NCBI GenBank assembly: GCA_002323895.1 | Contig: DCQM01000001.1 | Location: 53,355-64,613 of the forward strand | Direction: 5' to 3' | Length of the DNA stretch: 11,259 nucleotides | Source of the DNA: Akkermansiaceae bacterium UBA1518 | Lineage (GTDB): Bacteria > Verrucomicrobiota > Verrucomicrobiia > Verrucomicrobiales > Akkermansiaceae | In this document: positions 1-6,288 of the stretch, in pieces | Layout: each line of letters starts with the position of its first letter | Position numbering within the stretch: the first letter of the stretch is position 1 | The notes under the pieces: model-generated | The model's input: the letters and a program-made list of their open reading frames with translations, nothing else | Database searches by the model: none | Told to the model about the DNA's origin: nothing | Translations under genes and position numbers: made by a program

Positions 1-102
1 AGGGTTTCCCACAGGTTAAGATCTTTGTGATGAACTTGAAAAGGAATACTAGCCTGTTGATCCCGCTCCTGCTCTGCTGGAGACATGAGCGAGGAAATTT
101 CT

Positions 103-774
103 ATGCGCCCGATTGGTTGGGTCGAGAGTTGTTTCGGTGAGAAGTTTGGCACGCCTCGGCAGAGCGGGATTGTTCCTGAGGCGCGTGGACGCGTTGTGTT
201 TTCTGACGAGGTTCCCTCGGACGCGAGTCGAGGGCTTGAAGAGTTTAGCCATATCTGGATTGTCTTTCTTTTTGATCAAGTAAAAGAAGATGAGGTTCGC
301 TGGTTCGTCCGACCTCCGAGACTAGGTGGCAATCAGAAGAAGGGCGTCCTTGCCACCCGTTCACCTTTTCGGCCCAATCGAATCGGGCTTTCTTTAGTCG
401 CTCTGGAATCAGTCTCCAAAGGGGCCTTGGAGGTAAGTGGGTTGGATCTCGTTGAAGGCACCCCGGTGCTCGATATTAAGCCTTATTTGCCTTATGCTGA
501 ATCCTTAAGCGAGGCTGAAGGAGGATTTGCCAAAGAGGCTCCCGAGCCGCTTGCGGTCGAGTTTTGTGATGAGGCGAAAGTGGGACTTAGTGAAGAGACG
601 ATGTCCTTAATTGCGAGGGTTTTGGCGATTGATCCGAGGCCAGCTTTTCATAATGACGGGGAACGAATTTATGGATGCCAACTGGCAGGGGTAAATGTCA
701 AATGGCAGGTGAAAGGCGGTCGGGTTTTAGTCCTTTCGCAAGAGAGTCTTTCCAGTAGCCAAAACATCGTTTAA
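103..774 (+). CDS. trmO: tRNA (t6A37) N6-methyltransferase TrmO (TsaA/YaeB family)
   Basis: TrmO uses S-adenosylmethionine to methylate N6-threonylcarbamoyladenosine at position 37 of certain threonine tRNAs (m6t6A), tuning codon reading in the cytoplasm. The 223-residue product shows the whole family pattern: PIGWVES at residues 3-9, EKFGTPRQ at 13-20, RGLEEFSHIW at 43-52, RPPRLGGN at 70-77, ATRSPFRPNRIG at 84-95 and DLVEGTPVLDIKPYLP at 115-130. The small C-terminal domain has IDPRPAF followed by YG...VNVKWQV. Length is close to E. coli TrmO (235). Start choice: an in-frame ATG at 85 exists, but GGAG lies only 2 bases before it. GAGGAA at 91-96 is 6 bases before the ATG at 103, and the conserved domain begins right after that ATG, so I prefer 103. 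tadA follows 8 bases downstream, probably in one transcript. The family is certain; the start is less so. Confidence 0.93.
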   Translation: MRPIGWVESCFGEKFGTPRQSGIVPEARGRVVFSDEVPSDASRGLEEFSHIWIVFLFDQVKEDEVRWFVRPPRLGGNQKKGVLATRSPFRPNRIGLSLVALESVSKGALEVSGLDLVEGTPVLDIKPYLPYAESLSEAEGGFAKEAPEPLAVEFCDEAKVGLSEETMSLIARVLAIDPRPAFHNDGERIYGCQLAGVNVKWQVKGGRVLVLSQESLSSSQNIV

Positions 775-782
775 TTAGAGCT

Positions 783-1313
783 ATGGAATATGACTTCGAG
801 AGCGAGCAGGCTATCGACTTTCAAAGCGACCTTTTTTTTATGAGTCAGGCTTTGCGGGAGGCAAGTAGAGCTTATGAGGTAGGCGAGGTTCCAATTGGAG
901 CAGTCGTTGTCCGTGATGGCGAAGTCATTGCAAGAGCGTGGAACCAGGTTGAGACCCTCAAGGATGCTACTGCTCATGCCGAGATGTTGGCTCTGACTTC
1001 TGCGCAAACAGCTTATGGTGATTGGCGGCTTGAGGGGGCGACTTTATACGTGACCAAGGAACCTTGTCCGATGTGTGCCGGAGCGATTGTTCATTGTCGA
1101 CCGGATCGTGTCGTCTATGGGGCAATGGATCCAAAGGGAGGAGCCGCTGGGGGTTGGATTAATTTACTCCAAAGCAATCCACCTTTGAATCACCACTGTG
1201 AGATCACAATGGGGGTAATGGAGGAAGAGTGTGTTGCAATGCTGAAGAGTTTTTTTAGGGAAGCGCGCGAAAAAAAGGCCCGTCTCAAGGATGAGCGCGG
1301 GCCTGAAAAATAG
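783..1313 (+). CDS. tadA: tRNA-specific adenosine deaminase TadA
   Basis: TadA deaminates A34 to inosine in the anticodon wobble position of tRNA-Arg(ACG), which is normally essential for decoding CGN codons. The 176-residue product has the cytidine/deoxycytidylate deaminase zinc site: HAE (His65, with Glu67 as proton shuttle) and PCPMC (Cys95 and Cys98), followed by AGAIVH. Other TadA-typical segments are EVPIGAVVV at 34-42, ATLYVTKEPC at 86-95, GAAGG near 120, and LNHHCEITMGV before the C-terminal helix. Length agrees with the E. coli enzyme (167). An ATG at 840 (Met20) could also serve, but the upstream residues resemble the normal short N-terminal helix, so 783 is kept. There is no good ribosome binding site (only AGAG close to the start), consistent with coupling to trmO. 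The last 12 or so codons also hold the terminator of the convergent gene. Confidence 0.94.
   Translation: MEYDFESEQAIDFQSDLFFMSQALREASRAYEVGEVPIGAVVVRDGEVIARAWNQVETLKDATAHAEMLALTSAQTAYGDWRLEGATLYVTKEPCPMCAGAIVHCRPDRVVYGAMDPKGGAAGGWINLLQSNPPLNHHCEITMGVMEEECVAMLKSFFREAREKKARLKDERGPEK
1270..1304 (-). terminator. Intrinsic terminator of the minus-strand LTxxQ gene, inside tadA
   Basis: Read on the minus strand, AGGCCCG (1304-1298) pairs perfectly with CGGGCCT (1282-1276). Within that stem, CTCA (1295-1292) pairs with TGAG (1287-1284) around a 4-base loop. Seven T residues (1276-1270) follow at once. This is a typical Rho-independent terminator about 18 bases beyond the stop codon of the gene ending at 1322. 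On the plus strand the hairpin is followed by GAAAAATAG, so it should not stop tadA transcription in the same way. Confidence 0.75.
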
Positions 1314-1321
1314 AGGGTGGT

Positions 1322-2329
1322 CTATTCGCGGTTGCCGAAAGGAATCTCTCCTTCCGTGGTGAAACCATTTAAGAGGCCTCCGAATACTCCACCTGATTTT
1401 AATTTGAGGTCCTTACGATATTGATCTATTTGATTTTCGTTGAGAACAGGACGCATCGCCTCAACTTTAGCATCGATTCGTGCGTCCATTTTTGCCTGTG
1501 CCTGTGCCATCATGGCCCGAGGATCCTGATCAATCTCTCCGCTTTCGATATCGTCGGAGCTGGGAATCATTGCCGTAGCAATTCCCAAGGTATCGGAGTC
1601 CAATTCTATTCCAAATCCCTCGGTGATCATCGAAACAAGGCCTGTTGCTGGGGTTTCATTTCCAACCGAAGTTTCGGCATTCTTATAAAGAATGTCATAG
1701 GCCGCATCTTTTTGTTCTTGGGAGAGATCAAGGTTGCTCAGTTTGGCGAGTTCCTTGAGTGCCTGTGCTTCGACTTTGTTAGCGATTTCACGTTTCTTAA
1801 CACCTTCAAGTTCTTCCTGCTGTTCCGGGGTGAGGATCTCGGCAAGTGCCTCATCGATTACGTCTGTGTTAAATAATTCACTCATATTTGATGGATCGAA
1901 ATCTCCTTCCATTATTTCACCAAATCGATTCATTCTATCTGCAGCGGCCTTCTTGAGGCTCGCTTCCTGTTCTGGAGTGAGATTCAGTTGGGCAACGAGT
2001 TTGGAAATACGTGCATCAAGCTTAGCTTGTTGGCGATTTTTGAACATTTGCTGCATGCGATTACCCATATCGCTGTTGTCATCTTCAAAATCAAAAGGGA
2101 TGGCGTCGATGGGCGGGGAATCTTCTTCTGGGGTGACGATTGAGCGTTCGCTGGCTTCGCGTTTCTCATTCTCGGAAGCAGCAATCTGGCTTTTTGAAGG
2201 GGTCTTCTTTTCTTCGACTGCGGGCTTAGCAGTGTTTGCCGTATCTGCCTTTGGGTCGGCCTTGGCAAGCCAGGCGATGGAAGCGCCAATTGCGATACAG
2301 CTTGCGGCGAGGAGGATATTAAATTTCAT
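1322..2329 (-). CDS. Exported protein with repeated LTxxQ (Spy/CpxP-like) motifs
   Basis: Not assignable to a named gene. The 335-residue product begins with MKF and a hydrophobic stretch (about 3-21) ending in AKA|D (22-25), a plausible signal-peptidase site, so it is probably periplasmic or outer-membrane facing. A Cys at 11 follows LAAS, but the hydrophobic core before it is too short for a convincing lipobox. Residues 25-90 are charged and low complexity, rich in Lys, Glu, Asp and Ser. From about 95 the protein looks fully helical, with LTPEQ at 117-121, LTPEQ at 166-170, LSQEQ at 202-206 and a weaker LNENQ near 296-300. Each is followed by a charged helix, as in Spy/CpxP-type chaperones and stress sensors, which carry one or two such motifs in a much shorter chain. 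It converges on tadA (8 bases between stops) and has its own promoter and terminator. Family assignment rests on the motif only. Confidence 0.7.
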   Translation of the reverse strand: MKFNILLAASCIAIGASIAWLAKADPKADTANTAKPAVEEKKTPSKSQIAASENEKREASERSIVTPEEDSPPIDAIPFDFEDDNSDMGNRMQQMFKNRQQAKLDARISKLVAQLNLTPEQEASLKKAAADRMNRFGEIMEGDFDPSNMSELFNTDVIDEALAEILTPEQQEELEGVKKREIANKVEAQALKELAKLSNLDLSQEQKDAAYDILYKNAETSVGNETPATGLVSMITEGFGIELDSDTLGIATAMIPSSDDIESGEIDQDPRAMMAQAQAKMDARIDAKVEAMRPVLNENQIDQYRKDLKLKSGGVFGGLLNGFTTEGEIPFGNRE

Positions 2330-2358
2330 AACGTTAGAATTTGTTTCTTCGTAAAAGC

Positions 2359-2388
2359 CTTATGAGCTTGGCGTTGATTTGGTTACAA
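2359..2388 (-). promoter_or_regulatory. Possible sigma70-type promoter of the LTxxQ gene
   Basis: On the minus strand, TTGTAA (2388-2383) and CATAAG (2364-2359) are separated by 18 bases. Each matches four of six consensus positions, and the pair lies 29 bases before the ATG at 2329. A better -35-like hexamer, TTGACG, lies further upstream but has no -10 partner at an acceptable distance. The assignment is weak and based only on pattern. Confidence 0.3.
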
Positions 2389-2506
2389 CTGGTGTGATTA
2401 ACCCTCAGAGGTAATACTACAACGTCAAGAGAAAGTGAATTTGTTCTAATTCCTTGTAGAAATCGTCTGGGGAGAATTCCGTAGTCAGTCGTGGATTGGT
2501 CCTGGC

Positions 2507-2809
2507 CTAATGCTTATTGCCTTGGGGGTTGGGCCATGGGCTATCCTCATTTTGATTCGTAACCATTTGGTCGCGGAACATCTTGTTATAGCTTTTCCAG
2601 AAAGCACCACCTTCGTCGATCCCAGAGCTTTGATTAAGAGTGGGCACTCCCATCGTGGGTGCCGTAATGGGAGAGATCGAAATGGCAGAGATGATTTTCG
2701 AGGGTGTCCCTCTGCCCGGTGGAGTTGGTCGGCGCCCAATTTGAATCTGCGCTTTTTTTTGCGAAGCATCGTCATCGATCTCATCCGAAGGCGGTGCGAT
2801 ATAGGGCAC
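2507..2809 (-). CDS. Uncertain small ORF downstream of the M56 protease gene
   Basis: Unrecognised. This frame gives 100 residues from a GTG at 2809 to a TAG at 2507-2509. It has no signal peptide or membrane segment. The N-terminal half is rich in Pro, Asp and basic residues (APPSDEIDDDA, RRPTPPGRG). The C-terminal half has aromatic residues (FWKSYNKMF). Composition is more protein-like than in the competing frames, including a plus-strand frame over the same bases. The frame stays open upstream, without ATG, GTG or TTG, across the end of the M56 gene up to a stop near 3000. Read from there it gives a Lys/Leu-rich stretch (KLKKRLLLIGSQEL) before the GTG. It could be a real gene with a rare start, a decayed or frameshifted tail of the upstream gene, or chance. 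No ribosome binding site was seen. Confidence 0.33.
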   Translation of the reverse strand: MPYIAPPSDEIDDDASQKKAQIQIGRRPTPPGRGTPSKIISAISISPITAPTMGVPTLNQSSGIDEGGAFWKSYNKMFRDQMVTNQNEDSPWPNPQGNKH

Positions 2810-2880
2810 TTGTTGAGGGATTTCCTTTTTGAGGAGAGCTTTCTTCAGCTCTTGGCTACCGATGAGCAGTAGACGTTTCT

Positions 2881-3813
2881 TTAATTTCCAGGGAATGGAT
2901 CCGCGTTGAAGCGGATTTCGATCTCGTCCATCGGAGCTAGGAGAGGAGTCACTGCGCGCTCGGGAACAAAGCGGACCATGCTCATCGCGATCGCGCTACT
3001 TGCTGTCACGAGAATAAGGCTAGAAAGAATGGCAGATCCTCGACGGCCACCGCTTGAAAGAAAGATGATGCGTTCTCGAAGAGGAACATGACCAGCCATC
3101 GCAAGAGAGAGAGGAGGTGCGGAGGCGGATTGGGCAACGTCGCAAAGTGCGTTAGCGTAGATATTAGGGTCGGTTCCTTTCTCAACTAAGTGGGCATCAC
3201 AAGCGTATTCGCATTGTGATAGGAAAGTGCGACGTAACCACCAGACTGATGGGTTGAACCAGTGGAGAACACAGACAATGTGTGCTAGTGTAGCCATCCA
3301 AAGGTCGCGACGTTGGACATGTCCGAGTTCGTGAAGAAGTGCCATTCTCAGGGTCTGCGGTGACCAGTCGGTCGAGCTTTCTGGAAGGTAAATACGTGGG
3401 CGAATCAACCCCGAAACAACTGGCGAAGTGAGGCGAGGATGAATACGCAAATCGACACGCTTTGATATCGCAAGTTCACACAAGGTTTCTTGAAAAGCAG
3501 GGAGATCATTGGCGAGTCTTGATTCGCGATTCCAGCGTTGCATCGAAAGAACATCGATGAGCCCACGTAATCCAAAAAATAGAAACCCTAAGGTCCAAAC
3601 GGATGGGAGAATCGAGGGACTTAGCGAGGTCGATGTGCCAAGGTTTCCTTCAACGGAAACTGAGTATTTGGGGAGAAAGTTGAGGAGCGGAAGAATAAGG
3701 AGCAGCGCGAGGATAGCCACAGTGACCCGAGGATCAGTAGCAGGGTTCCGACGCACGAAAACCCACATCGCGAAAGCCGCGAGGAGAGAGAAGACGAGCG
3801 AAGGGATAATCAT
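2881..3813 (-). CDS. M56 family (BlaR1/MecR1-like) membrane metalloprotease without sensor domain
   Basis: Zinc metalloprotease of the BlaR1/MecR1 family. Family members sense an envelope signal and cut, or trigger the cutting of, a BlaI-type repressor. The 310-residue protein has hydrophobic segments at about 3-20, 30-47, 69-86, 171-187 and 261-280. The catalytic motif HELGH is at 161-165, preceded by RMALL and followed by QRRDLW. The likely third zinc ligand, Glu202, lies in CEYACD (201-206), with WFNPSVWW at 185-192 just before it. It ends about 30 residues after the last membrane segment, in DPFPGN. The roughly 250-residue penicillin-binding sensor domain of BlaR1 is absent, so beta-lactam sensing is not supported. 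It starts 9 bases after the stop of the BlaI-like gene, so the two are surely co-transcribed and probably translationally coupled. No ribosome binding site is visible. Confidence 0.88.
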   Translation of the reverse strand: MIIPSLVFSLLAAFAMWVFVRRNPATDPRVTVAILALLLILPLLNFLPKYSVSVEGNLGTSTSLSPSILPSVWTLGFLFFGLRGLIDVLSMQRWNRESRLANDLPAFQETLCELAISKRVDLRIHPRLTSPVVSGLIRPRIYLPESSTDWSPQTLRMALLHELGHVQRRDLWMATLAHIVCVLHWFNPSVWWLRRTFLSQCEYACDAHLVEKGTDPNIYANALCDVAQSASAPPLSLAMAGHVPLRERIIFLSSGGRRGSAILSSLILVTASSAIAMSMVRFVPERAVTPLLAPMDEIEIRFNADPFPGN

Positions 3814-3822
3814 GGCCTAGGG

Positions 3823-4191
3823 CTACTTGATGAGTTTTCTAATCTCGGCGATTTCTTTTTCGCTTAATTGTTGGTCGCTCGGATCGAGGAGGGCCGCGAC
3901 GAGGTTTTCGGGTCTTCCTTTGAAAAAAGTCCCGAGGAGGTTTTTGAGCGCGGTGCGTTTCGCTTTGTTTTCGTTAATGACGGGACTGTAAAGATAGCGA
4001 CGCCCTTCCTTAGAGTGTTTGACCATATCTTTATTCTCGAGTGTCGCTAAGAGAGCTCGGACGGCCGAGTAAGAGGGAGGGTCGGGTAATTCATCTTGCA
4101 CATCTTGCGCGGTAGCTTCTCCCAGACGGTATAGGATATCGAGAAGCTGTCGCTCACGGCGTGAAAGTTCACCTTTTTCCAGACGGTTCAT
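3823..4191 (-). CDS. BlaI/MecI/CopY family transcriptional repressor
   Basis: Winged-helix repressor of the BlaI/MecI type, expected to bind dyad operators as a dimer and to be inactivated by proteolysis. From the ATG at 4191 it has 122 residues. The DNA-binding domain spans about 1-70: LSRRERQLLDILYRLGEATAQ is helices 1-2, SYSAVRALLATLENKDMV at 40-57 holds the recognition helix, and the wing GRRYLYSP is at 63-70. The rest is a helical dimerisation region, with a short LSEKEIAEIRKL tail typical of the family. An upstream in-frame ATG at 4248 would add 19 residues (LCCGFFSTHYSS) unlike any family N-terminus, and it lies upstream of a candidate operator, so I reject it. Neither start has a Shine-Dalgarno sequence. 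Its partner is the M56 protease 9 bases downstream, and its target genes are likely its own operon. Confidence 0.9.
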   Translation of the reverse strand: MNRLEKGELSRRERQLLDILYRLGEATAQDVQDELPDPPSYSAVRALLATLENKDMVKHSKEGRRYLYSPVINENKAKRTALKNLLGTFFKGRPENLVAALLDPSDQQLSEKEIAEIRKLIK

Positions 4192-4222
4192 GAGCGAAGA
4201 ATAATGTGTGCTAAAAAAACCG

Positions 4223-4236
4223 CAACATAAATGTTG
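4223..4236. promoter_or_regulatory. Candidate BlaI-type operator dyad
   Basis: CAACAT (4223-4228) and ATGTTG (4231-4236) form a perfect 6-base dyad with a 2-base centre, about 32 bases before the BlaI-like start codon. Known BlaI/MecI/CopY operators are ACA...TGT dyads, commonly with 2 bases between these triplets. Here ACA and TGT are 4 bases apart. Position fits autoregulation; the sequence match is only partial. Confidence 0.38.
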
Positions 4237-4284
4237 GAAAATTAGCATTGATGTTCTTGTGTTGATGGCAGTTGAATTTGGTGG

Positions 4285-4302
4285 CGTGAGAAGTTACTCA
4301 CG
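4285..4302. repeat. Short perfect inverted repeat between blaI and dinG
   Basis: CGTGAG (4285-4290) and CTCACG (4297-4302) are perfect inverted arms around AAGTTA. There is no T-tract on either side, so it is not an intrinsic terminator. It sits 48 bases before the preferred dinG start and could be an operator or a leader hairpin. It does not match the E. coli LexA box, which might have been expected for dinG. Confidence 0.4.
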
Positions 4303-4350
4303 GGAGTGATCTCGCTTGGTGGTGGAAATTCGTTCGGTGAAGAGATGCGG

Positions 4351-6288
4351 ATGGTTTTCTCAGAGACCGGTCTGCTCTCAAAGTCTCCTGACTTTGAATA
4401 CCGTGCGGAACAGCAGCAAATGGCTGGCGAGGTTGCCGAAGCGCTCGAGGGTGAGCGTTCTTTGGTGGTCGAAGCAGGAACCGGAGTCGGCAAGTCGTTG
4501 GCCTATTTGATCCCGGCGGTGGAGTATGCCATTCGCGAAGGAAAGAAGGCAATCATTTCAACTCACACAATCAATTTACAAGAGCAGCTAATCGGGAAAG
4601 ATTTGCCAATAGTGCGTAAACTTTTGGCGGAGCCTTTTGAAGCAGCTCTTTTAAAAGGTCGGGGGAATTATCTCTGCCCGATGAGATTGCGCCGGGCCAT
4701 GGATAATGGTGGTGATCTTTTTACTTCGAGCGAGCAAGAGGAGCTCATGGAGATTTGGAAATGGGCGGAGTCGACCCGTGATGGAACCAAGAGTGATCTG
4801 GATTTCGAACCGTCGCTCAAAGTGTGGTTACAGGTTTGTAGTGAATCGCACATCTGCACTCAGCGAACATGTGGACCACGCGGAAATTGTTTTTTTCAAG
4901 AGGCTCGCAAGTTTGCTCAAAGCGCCCGCGTTCTTGTCGTAAATCACAGCTTGTTTTTTTCACTACTCAACCCTGAGGAAGAGATGTTGGAAAACGAATC
5001 GGGATTCTTGGTTCCTAATGATTTCGTGATTTTTGATGAGGCTCACACTTTGGAAGCGGTAGCGGCAAAGTCTCTTGGCATACGGTTGAGCCAAGCAGGG
5101 TTGCGATTTGATATACAGCGGCTCTATCACCCGAAAACCGGGAAGGGTTTGCTGAAATATGCGCAAGCTTCCGAGGCGATGGATTGTGCTAAAAATGTTC
5201 TCGATGAAGCGGATGAGTTTTTTGAAAATATCGGGGCCGCGGTTACCTTTGGCGATTGGGGGAGGGAGTGTCGAGTGCGGCAACCAGAGTTAGTCGAGAA
5301 TACCTTGGCGGGTCCTCTCCGGGAATGTTGGACTGCGATTGAAGAGGTTGCAGAGGAGACGGAGGACGATACGCGCAAAGGCGAGTTGATGGAAGGTGCG
5401 CGTCGGCTCCGTGAGATGCACGGCGGCTTGAAAATGTTTCTCGACCAGGAAGATGGCGGTAGCGTCTATTGGGTAGAAAAGTCCGGTTACGAGGGGGCTT
5501 CGTTTACCTTGAATGCTGCACCGGTGAATGTGGCGGATCGTTTGCGTCCGCTTTTGTTTGGTCCGGATAAGACCTGTATCACTACAAGCGCAACTCTGGG
5601 GACGGGCGATGACCAATTAAGTTACTTTCGCGAACGTATTGGCGCGCAGCATGTCCCGGCAGTAAAAATTGGAAGCCCGTTTGACTATAAAAAACAGATG
5701 GCGATTTATGTTATGAAATCAATGCCAGATCCGCGCGACGATGACTACGAAGAGATGTTAATTCACTGGATCGAGCGTGTTGTAAAAAAGAGCGAGGGCC
5801 GTGCTTTCGTTCTCTTCACCAGTCATCGCCTTTTACGATCAGTGGCGGAAAGTATGGAGGATTTTTTCGACGACAATGGCTGGACTCTTCTTGCGCAGGG
5901 AATGGGAATGCCGAGGCAAAAAATGGTCGAGGAATTCCGTAATGATGTGCACAGCGTTCTTTTCGGAACTGAAAGTTTTTGGGCGGGGGTCGATGTGCCT
6001 GGCGAGGCTTTGAGCAATGTCATTATTACCCGGCTCCCTTTTGCGGTGCCAGATCATCCGCTCACGGCGGCCCGGTTGGAAGAAATTGAAGCGGAAGGGG
6101 GAAATCCTTTTATGCAGTATTCTGTTCCCGAGGCTGTCATCAAACTTCGTCAGGGCGTGGGCCGATTGATCCGAACAAAAAAAGATGAGGGAATGGTTGT
6201 GATCCTTGATAATCGGGTTGTCACCAAGCGCTATGGAAAATCTTTCCTTGCGGCTCTTCCTCCGGCTCCAGTAAAGATTGTGCCGTGA
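4351..6288 (+). CDS. dinG: DinG/XPD-family ATP-dependent DNA helicase with Fe-S cluster motif
   Basis: Superfamily 2 helicase of the XPD/DinG group. Family members are 5'-3' DNA helicases acting on damaged or structured DNA, such as R-loops and G-quadruplexes. From Met at 4351 it has 645 residues. Walker A AGTGVGKS is at 42-49, the DEAH box at 229-232, TTSATLG in the middle, and motif VI QGVGRLIRT at 601-609. The iron-sulfur cluster ligands are Cys109 (NYLCP), Cys169, Cys174 and Cys180. The last three have the same C-x4-C-x5-C spacing as E. coli DinG. An extra Cys at 163 is probably not a ligand. No N-terminal exonuclease domain is present, so it is DinG/YoaA-like rather than the long Gram-positive form. 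Start: a GTG at 4306 and an ATG at 4345 are also in frame. GAAGAG (4339-4344) has proper spacing only for 4351, and the conserved region (SETGLLSK...FEYR..QQ.MA) begins right there. It converges with aroD with no gap. YoaA-like function cannot be excluded. Confidence 0.92.
   Translation: MVFSETGLLSKSPDFEYRAEQQQMAGEVAEALEGERSLVVEAGTGVGKSLAYLIPAVEYAIREGKKAIISTHTINLQEQLIGKDLPIVRKLLAEPFEAALLKGRGNYLCPMRLRRAMDNGGDLFTSSEQEELMEIWKWAESTRDGTKSDLDFEPSLKVWLQVCSESHICTQRTCGPRGNCFFQEARKFAQSARVLVVNHSLFFSLLNPEEEMLENESGFLVPNDFVIFDEAHTLEAVAAKSLGIRLSQAGLRFDIQRLYHPKTGKGLLKYAQASEAMDCAKNVLDEADEFFENIGAAVTFGDWGRECRVRQPELVENTLAGPLRECWTAIEEVAEETEDDTRKGELMEGARRLREMHGGLKMFLDQEDGGSVYWVEKSGYEGASFTLNAAPVNVADRLRPLLFGPDKTCITTSATLGTGDDQLSYFRERIGAQHVPAVKIGSPFDYKKQMAIYVMKSMPDPRDDDYEEMLIHWIERVVKKSEGRAFVLFTSHRLLRSVAESMEDFFDDNGWTLLAQGMGMPRQKMVEEFRNDVHSVLFGTESFWAGVDVPGEALSNVIITRLPFAVPDHPLTAARLEEIEAEGGNPFMQYSVPEAVIKLRQGVGRLIRTKKDEGMVVILDNRVVTKRYGKSFLAALPPAPVKIVP

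Larger units (their letters stand above)
2330..2880. other. 551-base stretch without a confident gene
   Basis: This lies between the M56 protease gene and the LTxxQ gene. It holds the uncertain minus-strand ORF at 2507-2809 and, in 2330-2506, the likely promoter region of the LTxxQ gene. A plus-strand frame at 2510-2872 is open but reads as a shadow, rich in Arg, Ser and His with no motif. I see no RNA gene, no T-tract hairpin ending the minus-strand blaI/M56 transcript and no transposon remnant. Confidence 0.5.

Noticed and set aside
1..140. Small frame with a hydrophobic run starting at ATG 30
   Set aside because: It runs into the trmO coding region in another frame, has no ribosome binding site, and ends at 138-140. 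It may just be leader sequence.
1421..2354. Plus-strand open frames opposite the LTxxQ gene (1421-1876 and 1734-2354)
   Set aside because: Cys/Ser/Leu-rich translations with no family motif, antisense to a gene with signal peptide, repeated motifs, promoter and terminator. They are shadows.
2510..2872. Plus-strand 120-codon frame in the M56-LTxxQ intergenic stretch
   Set aside because: Rich in Arg, His and Ser, no motif or ribosome binding site, and it opposes a more protein-like minus-strand frame.
2875..2895. Programmed frameshift joining the M56 protease to the downstream open frame
   Set aside because: No X-XXY-YYZ slippery heptamer at the overlap, and the M56 product ends naturally after its last membrane helix. 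The open frame itself is kept as a finding.
4192..4248. N-terminal extension of the BlaI-like repressor from the ATG at 4248
   Set aside because: The added residues are unlike family N-termini, and the ATG lies upstream of the candidate operator.
4300..4350. GTG at 4306 as the dinG start
   Set aside because: GGGAG directly abuts it with no spacing, and the family-conserved start region fits the ATG at 4351.
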